The position numbers were made by a program, and so were the translations under genes. This document shows positions 1 to 6,092 of a stretch of 7,451 bases of DNA, one piece after another. The stretch covers positions 1-7,451 of the forward strand of contig DDFE01000100.1 in the NCBI GenBank assembly GCA_002336985.1. Reading direction: 5' to 3'. The notes beneath the pieces were generated by a model that was not told where the DNA came from, searched no databases, and worked only from the letters and a program-made list of their open reading frames with translations. The stretch's first letter is position 1; the number at the start of each line of letters is the position of its first letter. Source of the DNA: Sphingomonadales bacterium UBA1936 (GTDB lineage Bacteria; Pseudomonadota; Alphaproteobacteria; Sphingomonadales; Sphingomonadaceae).

Positions 1-712
1 GCTTGCCCTCGTCGTAATAGGCGCGACCGAGCAGGTTTTGTGCATAGCTCCAGCGCTTGTTCGTCACCGGGTATTTGGCGGTGAATTCCTTCAGCTTGGC
101 CTGGGCTTCGGGATAGAATTTCGCCGTGTAGAGACGGAACGCGTAGGTGTAATCGTCCTCGACCGCATCTCCGGTCGAAGGCATTTCGATGGCGGCGACG
201 GCAGACCGTCGCGCGGGATCTGGTTTGGCCGAGGGTTCCGCAGCTGCAACAGGCGGGCGATTAGCGGGCTTGGGTGTCGCGATCGGCGGAGTGGGAGTTA
301 CCGGCCCGGGCCCGCCGACCGATGGATAGGTCACGACCGCGGCGGGCGCTCCGCCTTCCAGCGTGGTCAGCCGCGTCTGGATGCGGGCCAGCGCATCTTC
401 CAGCTGCTTGATCTTGAAGCCGTTCTGCTCGCTCGCTCCGGTCAACGTAGCCAATTGGCGCTCAAGCGCGTCCACCCGTGCGGTCAGGTCGGTGATCGGG
501 GCGCTGGCGGGGTTGCCTGCGGCGACCGGAGGTGTTGTCGGCGTGGTAAGGTCAGGCTGTACCGGCACGCCTTGCGGAAACACGGTGCGCTGAACCGCGC
601 GCATTTCCTTTTCCAGTTTTCCGACGCGCTGGTCGATCGGTGCCGTCTGCGCAAAGCCCGACGTTGCCGTGGCCAGCGCGATTACGGCCGCCGCGATACG
701 ATAATTCGTCAT
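1..712 (-). CDS. cpoB: CpoB/YbgF family Tol-Pal-associated periplasmic protein, 3' end missing
   Basis: This is the N-terminal 237 residues of a periplasmic protein that runs off the left edge. Residues 1-21 form a signal peptide (short basic start, Ala/Ile/Val core, cleavage likely after GFA). Two coiled-coil stretches follow, about 27-45 and 73-119, with heptad-like L/I/V spacing as in the YbgF trimerisation region. A Pro/Ala/Thr-rich linker spans about 121-180. From about 185 a tetratricopeptide repeat begins (YTYAFRLYTAKFYPEAQAKL, then a second helix with LLGRAYYDEGK). In E. coli, CpoB couples outer-membrane constriction by Tol-Pal to PBP1B-driven septal peptidoglycan synthesis; that role here is inferred from homology. 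The ATG at 712 has an AGGGA ribosome-binding site 4 bases upstream. The gene starts 11 bases after the rodZ-like stop, so the two are probably co-transcribed. The linker is long and proline-rich. No tolQRAB or pal gene is visible nearby. The C-terminal TPRs cannot be checked. Confidence 0.87.
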   Translation of the reverse strand, partial: MTNYRIAAAVIALATATSGFAQTAPIDQRVGKLEKEMRAVQRTVFPQGVPVQPDLTTPTTPPVAAGNPASAPITDLTARVDALERQLATLTGASEQNGFKIKQLEDALARIQTRLTTLEGGAPAAVVTYPSVGGPGPVTPTPPIATPKPANRPPVAAAEPSAKPDPARRSAVAAIEMPSTGDAVEDDYTYAFRLYTAKFYPEAQAKLKEFTAKYPVTNKRWSYAQNLLGRAYYDEGK

Positions 713-723
713 TCGTCCCTCGA

Positions 724-1617
724 TCACTGTGCGGGTCCGGCCCCATTGTCAGCCGGAGCGGTTACCGGTGCCCCTGCGGTGGGCGCTTGTGCCGGCGCCT
801 GCAAGGGGGGCGCCGATGGAATTGCCGCCGTCGGCACCGGTCGTGCGGCGAGTGCGGCCGCGGTCAGCACGACATTGCGAACGGTCTTTTCCGGCGGTCC
901 CAGCGGTGGAACCTCGCGTCCATCGATGGTCACTTTCAGCGCATCGGCGCGGCCGGTCCGCACCATCGGCGTATCGGCATCGGCTGGAACTGTGAACGTT
1001 TCGCCGACCGCCATTTCCTTCTGCAACAGCACCTTATCGGCCTTGTCATAGACACGCAGCCACACAGGCGCCGTTGCAGTCAGCACGACCGTTCCGGTCG
1101 TGGGAACTGCGGCGGGCGCGGGCGTTGCCGCTACAGGAGTTGTCGGTTGGGTCGTCGCCGTCGGCGCTTCGACTGGCGGCGGGGCGCTCTGCCCGAAGAT
1201 TTCGGTGCGCAGGATCAGATAGCCGCCGACCAGCAGTATCGCGATGATCGCGGTCGACCATGCGAGCAGGCGCGAGGGCAAGCGGGCGGGGTCGACCGGT
1301 TCATAGGGCGTGAAATCCGCATCGTCGGCAGGCGCGCGACCCAGTTCAGCCCGTAAATCCCGCGCGATCGCTGCTTCGTCTGCATCGACCGCACGCGCGA
1401 ATGAGCGTGCAAAACCAATGGCATAGGTGGCGGAAGGCAGGCTGGCGTAATCGCTGCGCTCGATCGCTTCCAGGTGGCGGATGGGGATCCGGGTCTTGGT
1501 CGCGACATCGTTGAGGTCGAGTTGCGCCGCGGTCCTGGCCGCACGCAAACGCTCGCCGACGCTCTGCGGGAACAGACCGCCGCCCTCGTCCTCGGTCGTC
1601 GCGTCGCCTTCGACCAT
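724..1617 (-). CDS. rodZ: RodZ-like protein: helix-turn-helix, one membrane span, DUF4115-type C-terminal domain
   Basis: A 297-residue protein with RodZ architecture. Residues 17-82 are a Cro/Xre-type helix-turn-helix (VGERLRAARTA, then IPIRHLEAIERSDYASLP and TYAIGFARSFARAVD, typical of the RodZ HTH_25 family). One transmembrane helix lies at about 117-136 (WSTAIIAILLVGGYLIL). A Pro/Thr/Ala linker (about 144-175) leads to a periplasmic beta-rich domain at 176-255 (APVWLRVYDKADKVLLQKEM, GETFTV), then a Pro/Ala tail to 297. RodZ anchors MreB to the inner membrane in rod morphogenesis; this role is inferred. I chose the ATG at 1617: it has GGGAG 10 bases upstream and the protein then begins just before the HTH. 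An ATG at 1680 and a GTG at 1707 would extend it by 21 and 30 residues. That extension is Arg/Thr-rich and uses AGG, AGA, ACA and CAA codons unlike the body of the gene, so I doubt it is translated. The gene follows ptsP by 119 bases and is 11 bases from cpoB. Confidence 0.85.
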   Translation of the reverse strand: MVEGDATTEDEGGGLFPQSVGERLRAARTAAQLDLNDVATKTRIPIRHLEAIERSDYASLPSATYAIGFARSFARAVDADEAAIARDLRAELGRAPADDADFTPYEPVDPARLPSRLLAWSTAIIAILLVGGYLILRTEIFGQSAPPPVEAPTATTQPTTPVAATPAPAAVPTTGTVVLTATAPVWLRVYDKADKVLLQKEMAVGETFTVPADADTPMVRTGRADALKVTIDGREVPPLGPPEKTVRNVVLTAAALAARPVPTAAIPSAPPLQAPAQAPTAGAPVTAPADNGAGPAQ

Positions 1618-1736
1618 CTTAGCGCTTCTCCCGGTCGTAGCCCGCGTCCTAGGCTTACGACCGGTCGTTTGTGTCACCATCTGTGCCGCCCCTGTCAACC
1701 GGCTCACGCCAAAGCGAAATTATTTGCAACCCACGT

Positions 1737-4010
1737 TCACGCCAGTTCCACACCCGCCTCGCGTGCCCATTCGTCCAGCGCCACCCGCATGTCGGCAGGC
1801 GGTGTCGCCAGCAAGGCAGGCAGAGCGGCGCGCAGCTTCCCGACATCGAGCGACCGGATCATCGCCTTGACCGGCCCGATCGCAGCGGGCGTGATCGACA
1901 GGCGGTCGATACCGAGCCCGATCAGCGCCATCGCCTCGAGCGGTCGTCCGCCCATTTCGCCGCATACGCCCACCGGTACGCCCGCCGCCGTGCATTCGCG
2001 GGCGACACGCGCCAGGAAGCGCAGGATCGCCGGGCTCAGCCAGTCGTACCGTTCGGCAAGCTTGGGATTGGCGCGGTCCGCCGCGAACAGGAACTGGGTC
2101 AGGTCGTTCGTCCCGACCGACAGGAAATCGAGGCGCGGCAGCAACAGGTCGAGAACCTCTGCGAGCGCCGGGACTTCGAGCATCGCGCCGTATTTGATTG
2201 CCGCCGGCAGCCGCTTTCCACGCTCTGCCAGCCAGTTGTGCTGTGCCTCGAAAATCGCGCGCGCCTGATCATATTCCCAGGGTTCGCTGACCATCGGGAA
2301 CATCACCTGCAGGTTGCGGCCCGCCGCTGCTTCCAGCAGCGCGCGCGCCTGTGCCTTCATCAGTGTGTCACGGTCCAGCGCCAGGCGCAGCGCGCGCCAT
2401 CCGAGCGCTGGATTTTCCTCATCCTCCTGACCCGCATCAGCGCGCAGATAGGGCAGGGCTTTATCGCCGCCGATGTCGACGGTGCGAAAGATGACAGGCC
2501 GTTCGCCCGCAGCATCCAGCACATCGCGGTACAGCCGCTGCTGACGCTCGCGCTGTGGCATGGTGGCGGAAACGAGGAACTGGAATTCGGTGCGAAACAG
2601 GCCGATGCCCTCGGCGCCGGTCAGGTCGAGCGCCGCCACATCGTCGCGCAAGCCCGCGTTCATCATCAGTGGAACGGCAAGGCCGTCCTTCGACACCGAA
2701 GGCATATCGCGAAGTGCGGCAAAGGCGGCGCGGCGTTTCTGGCCCGTGACCAGCCGGGTTTCGAATGCTTCCTCGATCGCTGCTGCAGGGCGTACGGTGA
2801 CGCTCGCCTGCCCCACGTCCAGCAGCAACAGGTCGCCATCGGCAATCGACTGGCGCACATCGCGGACGCGCCCCAGCATCGGCACGCCCATGGCGCGGGC
2901 GACGATGGTGACATGCGCGGTCAGCGATCCTTCCTCGAGGACGACGCCTTTCAATCGGCGCCGGTCGTATTCGAGCAGCTCGGCCGGACCCAGGTTACGC
3001 GCGATCAGGATCGTATCCTGCCGCAACCCCGCCTGTGCCGCCGTGCCGAGCTGCCCCGAGACGATCCGCAACAGGCGGTTCGCAAGATCCTCGAGGTCGT
3101 GCATCCGGTCCTGCAACAGGGGATCGTCGATCTGCCGCATGCGCGTGCGGGTGCGCTGCTGGACGCGTTCGATGGCTGCTTCTGCCGTCAGGCCGCTGTC
3201 GATGGCCTCGTTGATGCGACGGGACCAGCCCTCGTCGTAAGCGAACATCTTGTAGGTATCGAGGACTTCGCGGTGTTCGCCGTCGCCGCCGAATTCGGCG
3301 AGGTTGGTCATGTTGTCGATCTGCTCGCGCATCTTGGCGAAAGCGGAATAGACGCGCGCGCGTTCAGCCTCCGTATCCTCGGCGACCGTGTGTTCGATCA
3401 GGATGCGCGGCTGATGATAGACGGCGTGACCGCGCGCCATGCCTTCGACCAGGCGAAGGCCCGGCAATCGCTGTGACGCGATTTGTGCGGCTCTGGCTCC
3501 GGCCGTCTTTGCCTCGTCGACCAGTCCGGCGTTCGAAATCAGTTCGCTCAGCACCATTGCGACGGTCTGCAGCGCCTCGATCTCGACATCGTCGTAACGA
3601 CGGGGTTCGGCATGCTGGACGCACAGGACGCCGACGGCGGCCTGGCGGCGGACGATCGGCACGCCCGCGAAACTGTGGAACAGTTCTTCGCCAGTCTCGG
3701 GTTTGTAGGCGAAGTCCGGGTGGCTGGTGGCCTCGTCGAGGTTCAGCGGTTCGACATCTTCTGCAATGGTGCCGACCAGTCCCTCGCCCATCGCGAGGCG
3801 CGTGACGTGAACGGCTTCCTGTTTCAGGCCGCGGGTCGCGTAAAGTTCGAGCAGCCCGTCGCGCAGCAGGTAGATCGAGCAGACCTCGCTCTCCAGCGCT
3901 TCACCGATGATGCCCACGACCTGGTTGAGCTTTGCCTGGGCGCCCGTTCGCGCAGCCATGACCTCATGAAGGCGGGTCAGGATCAGGCGGGCGGACTGGG
4001 CAGCAAGCAT
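1737..4010 (-). CDS. ptsP: Phosphoenolpyruvate-protein phosphotransferase PtsP (enzyme I-Ntr) with GAF domain
   Basis: Enzyme I-Ntr is a cytosolic protein that autophosphorylates from phosphoenolpyruvate and passes phosphate to NPr (PtsO), then EIIA-Ntr. That relay regulates potassium, nitrogen and stress responses rather than sugar import. The 757 residues show the complete architecture. A GAF sensor domain (about 25-160) has VCSIYLLRDG and VGVLCVQH. Next come the helical HPr-binding region (about 185-330) and the phosphohistidine domain, with active-site His366 in GSLTAHVTIVARAMGVP. A PEP-binding TIM barrel (about 440-720) carries GIGLFRTEF (R473, E475), FRTVDIGGDK (508-517), NPALGWRALR (533-542), MLEVPA (610-615), SVGTNDLTQF (631-640) and the catalytic cysteine Cys683 in GVCGEMGG. 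No key residue is missing. In other proteobacteria the GAF domain senses glutamine. The ATG at 4010 keeps the helix before the GAF domain; an in-frame stop 27 bases upstream rules out a longer start. No good Shine-Dalgarno is seen. An ATG at 3959 is a less likely alternative. Confidence 0.96.
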   Translation of the reverse strand: MLAAQSARLILTRLHEVMAARTGAQAKLNQVVGIIGEALESEVCSIYLLRDGLLELYATRGLKQEAVHVTRLAMGEGLVGTIAEDVEPLNLDEATSHPDFAYKPETGEELFHSFAGVPIVRRQAAVGVLCVQHAEPRRYDDVEIEALQTVAMVLSELISNAGLVDEAKTAGARAAQIASQRLPGLRLVEGMARGHAVYHQPRILIEHTVAEDTEAERARVYSAFAKMREQIDNMTNLAEFGGDGEHREVLDTYKMFAYDEGWSRRINEAIDSGLTAEAAIERVQQRTRTRMRQIDDPLLQDRMHDLEDLANRLLRIVSGQLGTAAQAGLRQDTILIARNLGPAELLEYDRRRLKGVVLEEGSLTAHVTIVARAMGVPMLGRVRDVRQSIADGDLLLLDVGQASVTVRPAAAIEEAFETRLVTGQKRRAAFAALRDMPSVSKDGLAVPLMMNAGLRDDVAALDLTGAEGIGLFRTEFQFLVSATMPQRERQQRLYRDVLDAAGERPVIFRTVDIGGDKALPYLRADAGQEDEENPALGWRALRLALDRDTLMKAQARALLEAAAGRNLQVMFPMVSEPWEYDQARAIFEAQHNWLAERGKRLPAAIKYGAMLEVPALAEVLDLLLPRLDFLSVGTNDLTQFLFAADRANPKLAERYDWLSPAILRFLARVARECTAAGVPVGVCGEMGGRPLEAMALIGLGIDRLSITPAAIGPVKAMIRSLDVGKLRAALPALLATPPADMRVALDEWAREAGVELA

Positions 4011-4070
4011 GTCGGCGAACGCTAACAGATGCGTGGGCTACGTCCAACACAAGTGCAGGCAACAAAAGCT

Positions 4071-4105
4071 ATCGGCCGCCGCGAACCTGGTTCACGGCGG
4101 CCGAT
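4071..4105 (-). terminator. Rho-independent terminator of the PEPxxWA-CTERM gene
   Basis: Bases 4071-4086 pair with 4090-4105 around a 3-base loop (16-bp arms, one mismatch at 4082/4094). Reading the minus strand, the stem is followed by AGC and then TTTTGTT, a short U-tract. It lies 45-79 bases past the stop of the PEPxxWA-CTERM gene and just upstream of ptsP, so it should separate the two transcripts. The plus strand has no comparable U-tract, so I assign it to minus-strand transcription. A T-tract offset by three bases makes termination efficiency uncertain. Confidence 0.72.
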
Positions 4106-4130
4106 TGTTATGTACGTTACATGGCCGGAC

Positions 4131-4145
4131 TGCAGCCCGGCTGCA
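4131..4145 (-). repeat. Small hairpin just after the PEPxxWA-CTERM stop codon
   Basis: TGCAGC (4131-4136) and GCTGCA (4140-4145) form a perfect 6-bp stem with a 3-base loop, starting 5 bases after the stop codon. No U-tract follows it, so it is not itself a classical terminator. It may pause ribosomes or polymerase or protect the 3' end ahead of the strong hairpin at 4071-4105. It could also be chance in GC-rich DNA. Confidence 0.35.
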
Positions 4146-4149
4146 ATGA

Positions 4150-4908
4150 TCAGGCTGCTGCGGTGAAGGTCACTGCGACGCGGCGGCGGCGGCGCATCGA
4201 CATGCCGACCAGGCCGAACCCGCCGATCATCATCGCCCAGGTCGCGGGCTCGGGGATCGACGCCGTGACGGTGATCGAGCCGAGCTTGAAGCCGTCGATG
4301 TTGTTGTCCCAGTAACCGTTCGCGCCGTTACGTGCCGCGCCGATGACCCAGACGTTGCCCGAACTGACACCGCTCATCAGATTGGTCAGGCTGCTGTTGC
4401 CCGAGCCCTGAACATTCTTGCCGTTCGAGTTGAGCGTGCCGAAGACCGAGTTGGACAACGAGATCGTCGACCAGTCCGTCGTGTAGGCGTTGCTCATCGT
4501 CGCATAGCTGACGAACGCATCATTGTCCGTGCTGCCTGCAACCGAATAGGGGTTGAGAATGGCGCCTGAGATGTTCACCGCGCGGTCGAATACCAGCACG
4601 ATGAAGTCATTGCCGGACGAATTGTCGACGGTGTGCGAATTGCCCGAACCGCCGTTGCCTTCGTTGTTGTTCGTCACGCCGAGGCCGGCGCTGCCATAGT
4701 CGCCGAGATACGCGCGGCTGAGCGACGAGTTGTAGCTGAACGCCGTTGCCTTGACGTTGATACCGCTGGCCGCGAACGAGCGGACGATACCGTCCGTACC
4801 GTCCGTCGAGGTGTTCCACGTATCGAAAACGATCGTCGCGGCCGATGCCGGCGCCGCAGCGATGCCCGCCGCGATCAGTCCGCATGCAATGGTCGAGAAG
4901 GTCTTCAT
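4150..4908 (-). CDS. Exported PEPxxWA-CTERM sorting-domain protein, function unknown
   Basis: A 252-residue secreted protein. Residues 1-23 are a clear signal peptide (MKTFSTIACGLIAAG, cleavage likely after ASA at 23). The C-terminus carries the tripartite sorting signal: PEPATWA (219-225), a hydrophobic helix (MMIGGFGLVGM, 227-237), then six arginines (239-244) and a short tail. This is the PEPxxWA variant common in sphingomonads. Such tails are processed by an exosortase/archaeosortase-type transpeptidase at the inner membrane, usually for export with exopolysaccharide. The body (24-216) is rich in Asn, Ser, Gly and Thr, has no cysteine or histidine cluster, and looks like an extracellular beta-structured domain; I recognise no catalytic motif. 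I chose the ATG at 4908 because the signal peptide starts there. The reading frame stays open to 5070, but that extra 54-residue stretch is Arg/Ser-rich, overlaps the preceding gene and would bury the signal peptide. The gene has its own terminator and lower GC than its neighbours. No exosortase gene is in view. Confidence 0.9.
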   Translation of the reverse strand: MKTFSTIACGLIAAGIAAAPASAATIVFDTWNTSTDGTDGIVRSFAASGINVKATAFSYNSSLSRAYLGDYGSAGLGVTNNNEGNGGSGNSHTVDNSSGNDFIVLVFDRAVNISGAILNPYSVAGSTDNDAFVSYATMSNAYTTDWSTISLSNSVFGTLNSNGKNVQGSGNSSLTNLMSGVSSGNVWVIGAARNGANGYWDNNIDGFKLGSITVTASIPEPATWAMMIGGFGLVGMSMRRRRRVAVTFTAAA

Positions 4909-4939
4909 CAAAAAATGCCCCGTGTTCGATTCGGTAACG

Positions 4940-4968
4940 ACACTATGGCGAAACGATATAGGCGACAA
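4940..4968 (-). promoter_or_regulatory. Weak candidate sigma-70-type promoter for the PEPxxWA-CTERM gene
   Basis: On the minus strand TTGTCG (4968-4963) is followed after exactly 17 bases by TAGTGT (4945-4940). The boxes match the consensus at four and three of six positions. Transcription would start near 4933, leaving an untranslated leader of about 25 bases before the ATG at 4908. The 103-base gap to the upstream gene makes a promoter reasonable, but this match is weak. Confidence 0.3.
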
Positions 4969-5011
4969 CGGACTCAAATGCTGCACTGCGTCCAGAAACG
5001 ATACAGTTGTT

Positions 5012-6037
5012 TCAACGCGATGACAAAGCACTTTCGGCCTCGCGGCACAGTGCCGCGATGATTTCCGCAACCGGTTCCTCGCGAGTCACCATGCCGACCG
5101 ATTGTCCCGCCATCAGAGACCCGTTCTCGACGTCGCCGTCGATGACCGCGCGGCGAAGCGCGCCGGCCCAGTAATGCTCGATCTGAAGCTGTGCTTCGCC
5201 CATCGCGACGATGCCCTCGTCGAGCAGGTTCGCGACCTCGCGCTGCTTGACGGTGAACAATTCGGTTCCCGCGTTCTTGAGCGCACGGACCGGGATGACC
5301 GGCAGGCGCGGGTCGATCTGGACGCTGGCAATGGCGTCGCGGGCAGAGGCGCGGAAAAACGCCTTTTTGAAATTCTCGTGCGCGATGCTTTCGGTCGCGC
5401 AGGCGAAGCGCGTGCCCAGCTGGACCCCGCTCGCGCCCATTTCGAGGTAAGCAGCGATCGCTTCGCCGCGCCCGATCCCGCCCGCGACGAAGACCGGCAC
5501 CTGTTCGGCGACCTCGGGCAGGATTTCCTGCGCCAGCACGGATGTGGACACCGGGCCGATGTGGCCGCCTGCCTCCATACCCTCGATCACCAGTGCATCG
5601 ACGCCCGAACGGATCAGCTTCTTCGCAAGGCTGAGTGCGGGTGCAAAGCAGATAACCTTCGCACCCGACGCCTTGATCGCGTCGAGACTTCCGGCCGGGG
5701 GCAGTCCACCCGCGAGCACGATATGCGTTACCTGATGCTTCGCGCAGATGCCGATCAGGTCCATCAACTGCGGGTGCATTGTGATGAGGTTGACGCCGAA
5801 CGGCTTCGACGTGCGCTTCTTCGTCTCGGCGATTTCGGTGTCGAGCAGTTCGGGCGTCATCGCGCCGCACGCGATCAGGCCGAACCCGCCCGCGTTCGAG
5901 ATTGCGGAGACGAGGTGCCGTTCGGACACCCATGACATCGCGCCGCACAGGATGGTCGTTTCGCTGCCCAGAAATTCCGCGCCGCGCGCCATCAGCTGGT
6001 GGAGGCGCGGGGCAGCCGTCGAAGAGATTTGGTTCAT
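5012..6037 (-). CDS. Nitronate monooxygenase / 2-nitropropane dioxygenase-like FMN enzyme (FabK-like)
   Basis: A 341-residue cytosolic flavoprotein of the NMO/FabK TIM-barrel family. Visible motifs are GAMSWVSERHLVSAISNAGG (32-51, N-terminal FMN/substrate loop), HIVLAGGLPP (105-114), GVDALVIEGMEAGGHIG (145-161) with His159 at the conserved catalytic-histidine position, VPVFVAGGIGRGEA (180-193), and GASGVQLGTRF (201-211), the FMN-phosphate loop. Characterised relatives oxidise alkyl nitronates such as propionate 3-nitronate, a toxic nitro compound, to the aldehyde. FabK relatives instead reduce enoyl-ACP, so the substrate cannot be settled from sequence. Length and motif order are normal and the gene looks intact. 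The ATG at 6037 is kept because residues 10-25 (PRLHQLMARGAEFLGSE) match the usual family N-terminus; upstream there is only a weak AGG. The internal ATG at 5992 is less likely. It starts 55 bases after lysC and may share its transcript. Confidence 0.9.
   Translation of the reverse strand: MNQISSTAAPRLHQLMARGAEFLGSETTILCGAMSWVSERHLVSAISNAGGFGLIACGAMTPELLDTEIAETKKRTSKPFGVNLITMHPQLMDLIGICAKHQVTHIVLAGGLPPAGSLDAIKASGAKVICFAPALSLAKKLIRSGVDALVIEGMEAGGHIGPVSTSVLAQEILPEVAEQVPVFVAGGIGRGEAIAAYLEMGASGVQLGTRFACATESIAHENFKKAFFRASARDAIASVQIDPRLPVIPVRALKNAGTELFTVKQREVANLLDEGIVAMGEAQLQIEHYWAGALRRAVIDGDVENGSLMAGQSVGMVTREEPVAEIIAALCREAESALSSR
5040..5058. repeat. Perfect 8-bp hairpin inside the 3' end of the oxygenase gene
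   Basis: TCGCGGCA (5040-5047) and TGCCGCGA (5051-5058) pair perfectly around a 3-base loop, within the last 16 codons of the oxygenase gene. No U-tract follows in either direction. It could mark a Rho-dependent end or a 3' stabilising structure. It may also be only a by-product of GC-rich codons (Ala-Leu-Cys-Arg). Confidence 0.35.
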
Positions 6038-6062
6038 CGCCAGCGCCTAGCGCCGCGCAGGC

Positions 6063-6081
6063 CCCCGGGGCAAGCCCGGGG
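6063..6081. repeat. GC-only intergenic palindrome, REP-like
   Basis: CCCCGGG (6063-6069) and CCCGGGG (6075-6081) form a perfect 7-bp stem with a 5-base loop, in the 55-base gap between lysC and the oxygenase gene. Read on the minus strand it is GACCCCGGGCTTGCCCCGGG. This resembles the short GACCCCGG...CCGGGG palindromes scattered through many alphaproteobacterial intergenic regions. No U-tract follows, so I do not call it an intrinsic terminator. Confidence 0.5.
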
Positions 6082-6092
6082 TCGCATCGAAC

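Noticed and set aside
38..1051. 337-codon plus-strand open frame across cpoB and rodZ
   Set aside because: It spans the opposite strand of two well-supported genes and their junction; Arg/Gly-rich with no domain.
1663..1698. TTGACA on the minus strand (1698-1693) as a promoter for rodZ
   Set aside because: The -35 box is perfect, but no sequence at 16-19 bases spacing resembles a -10 box (best is TGACAC).
1671..3476. 601-codon plus-strand open frame opposite ptsP
   Set aside because: It lies antisense to a gene with every EI catalytic motif. Its product is rich in Arg, His, Gln and Ala with no domain, as expected from a GC-rich shadow frame.
4909..5011. Intrinsic terminator after the oxygenase gene
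   Set aside because: No stem followed by a T-run on the minus strand; the only strong stem (5040-5058) is inside the coding region without a U-tract.
4909..5070. 54-residue N-terminal extension of the PEPxxWA-CTERM protein
   Set aside because: It would overlap the 3' end of the oxygenase gene and place a signal peptide in the middle of the protein.
4974..5948. 324-codon minus-strand frame overlapping the oxygenase gene
   Set aside because: Out-of-frame shadow of the oxygenase on the same strand; Arg/Gly/His-rich and lacking the FMN motifs.
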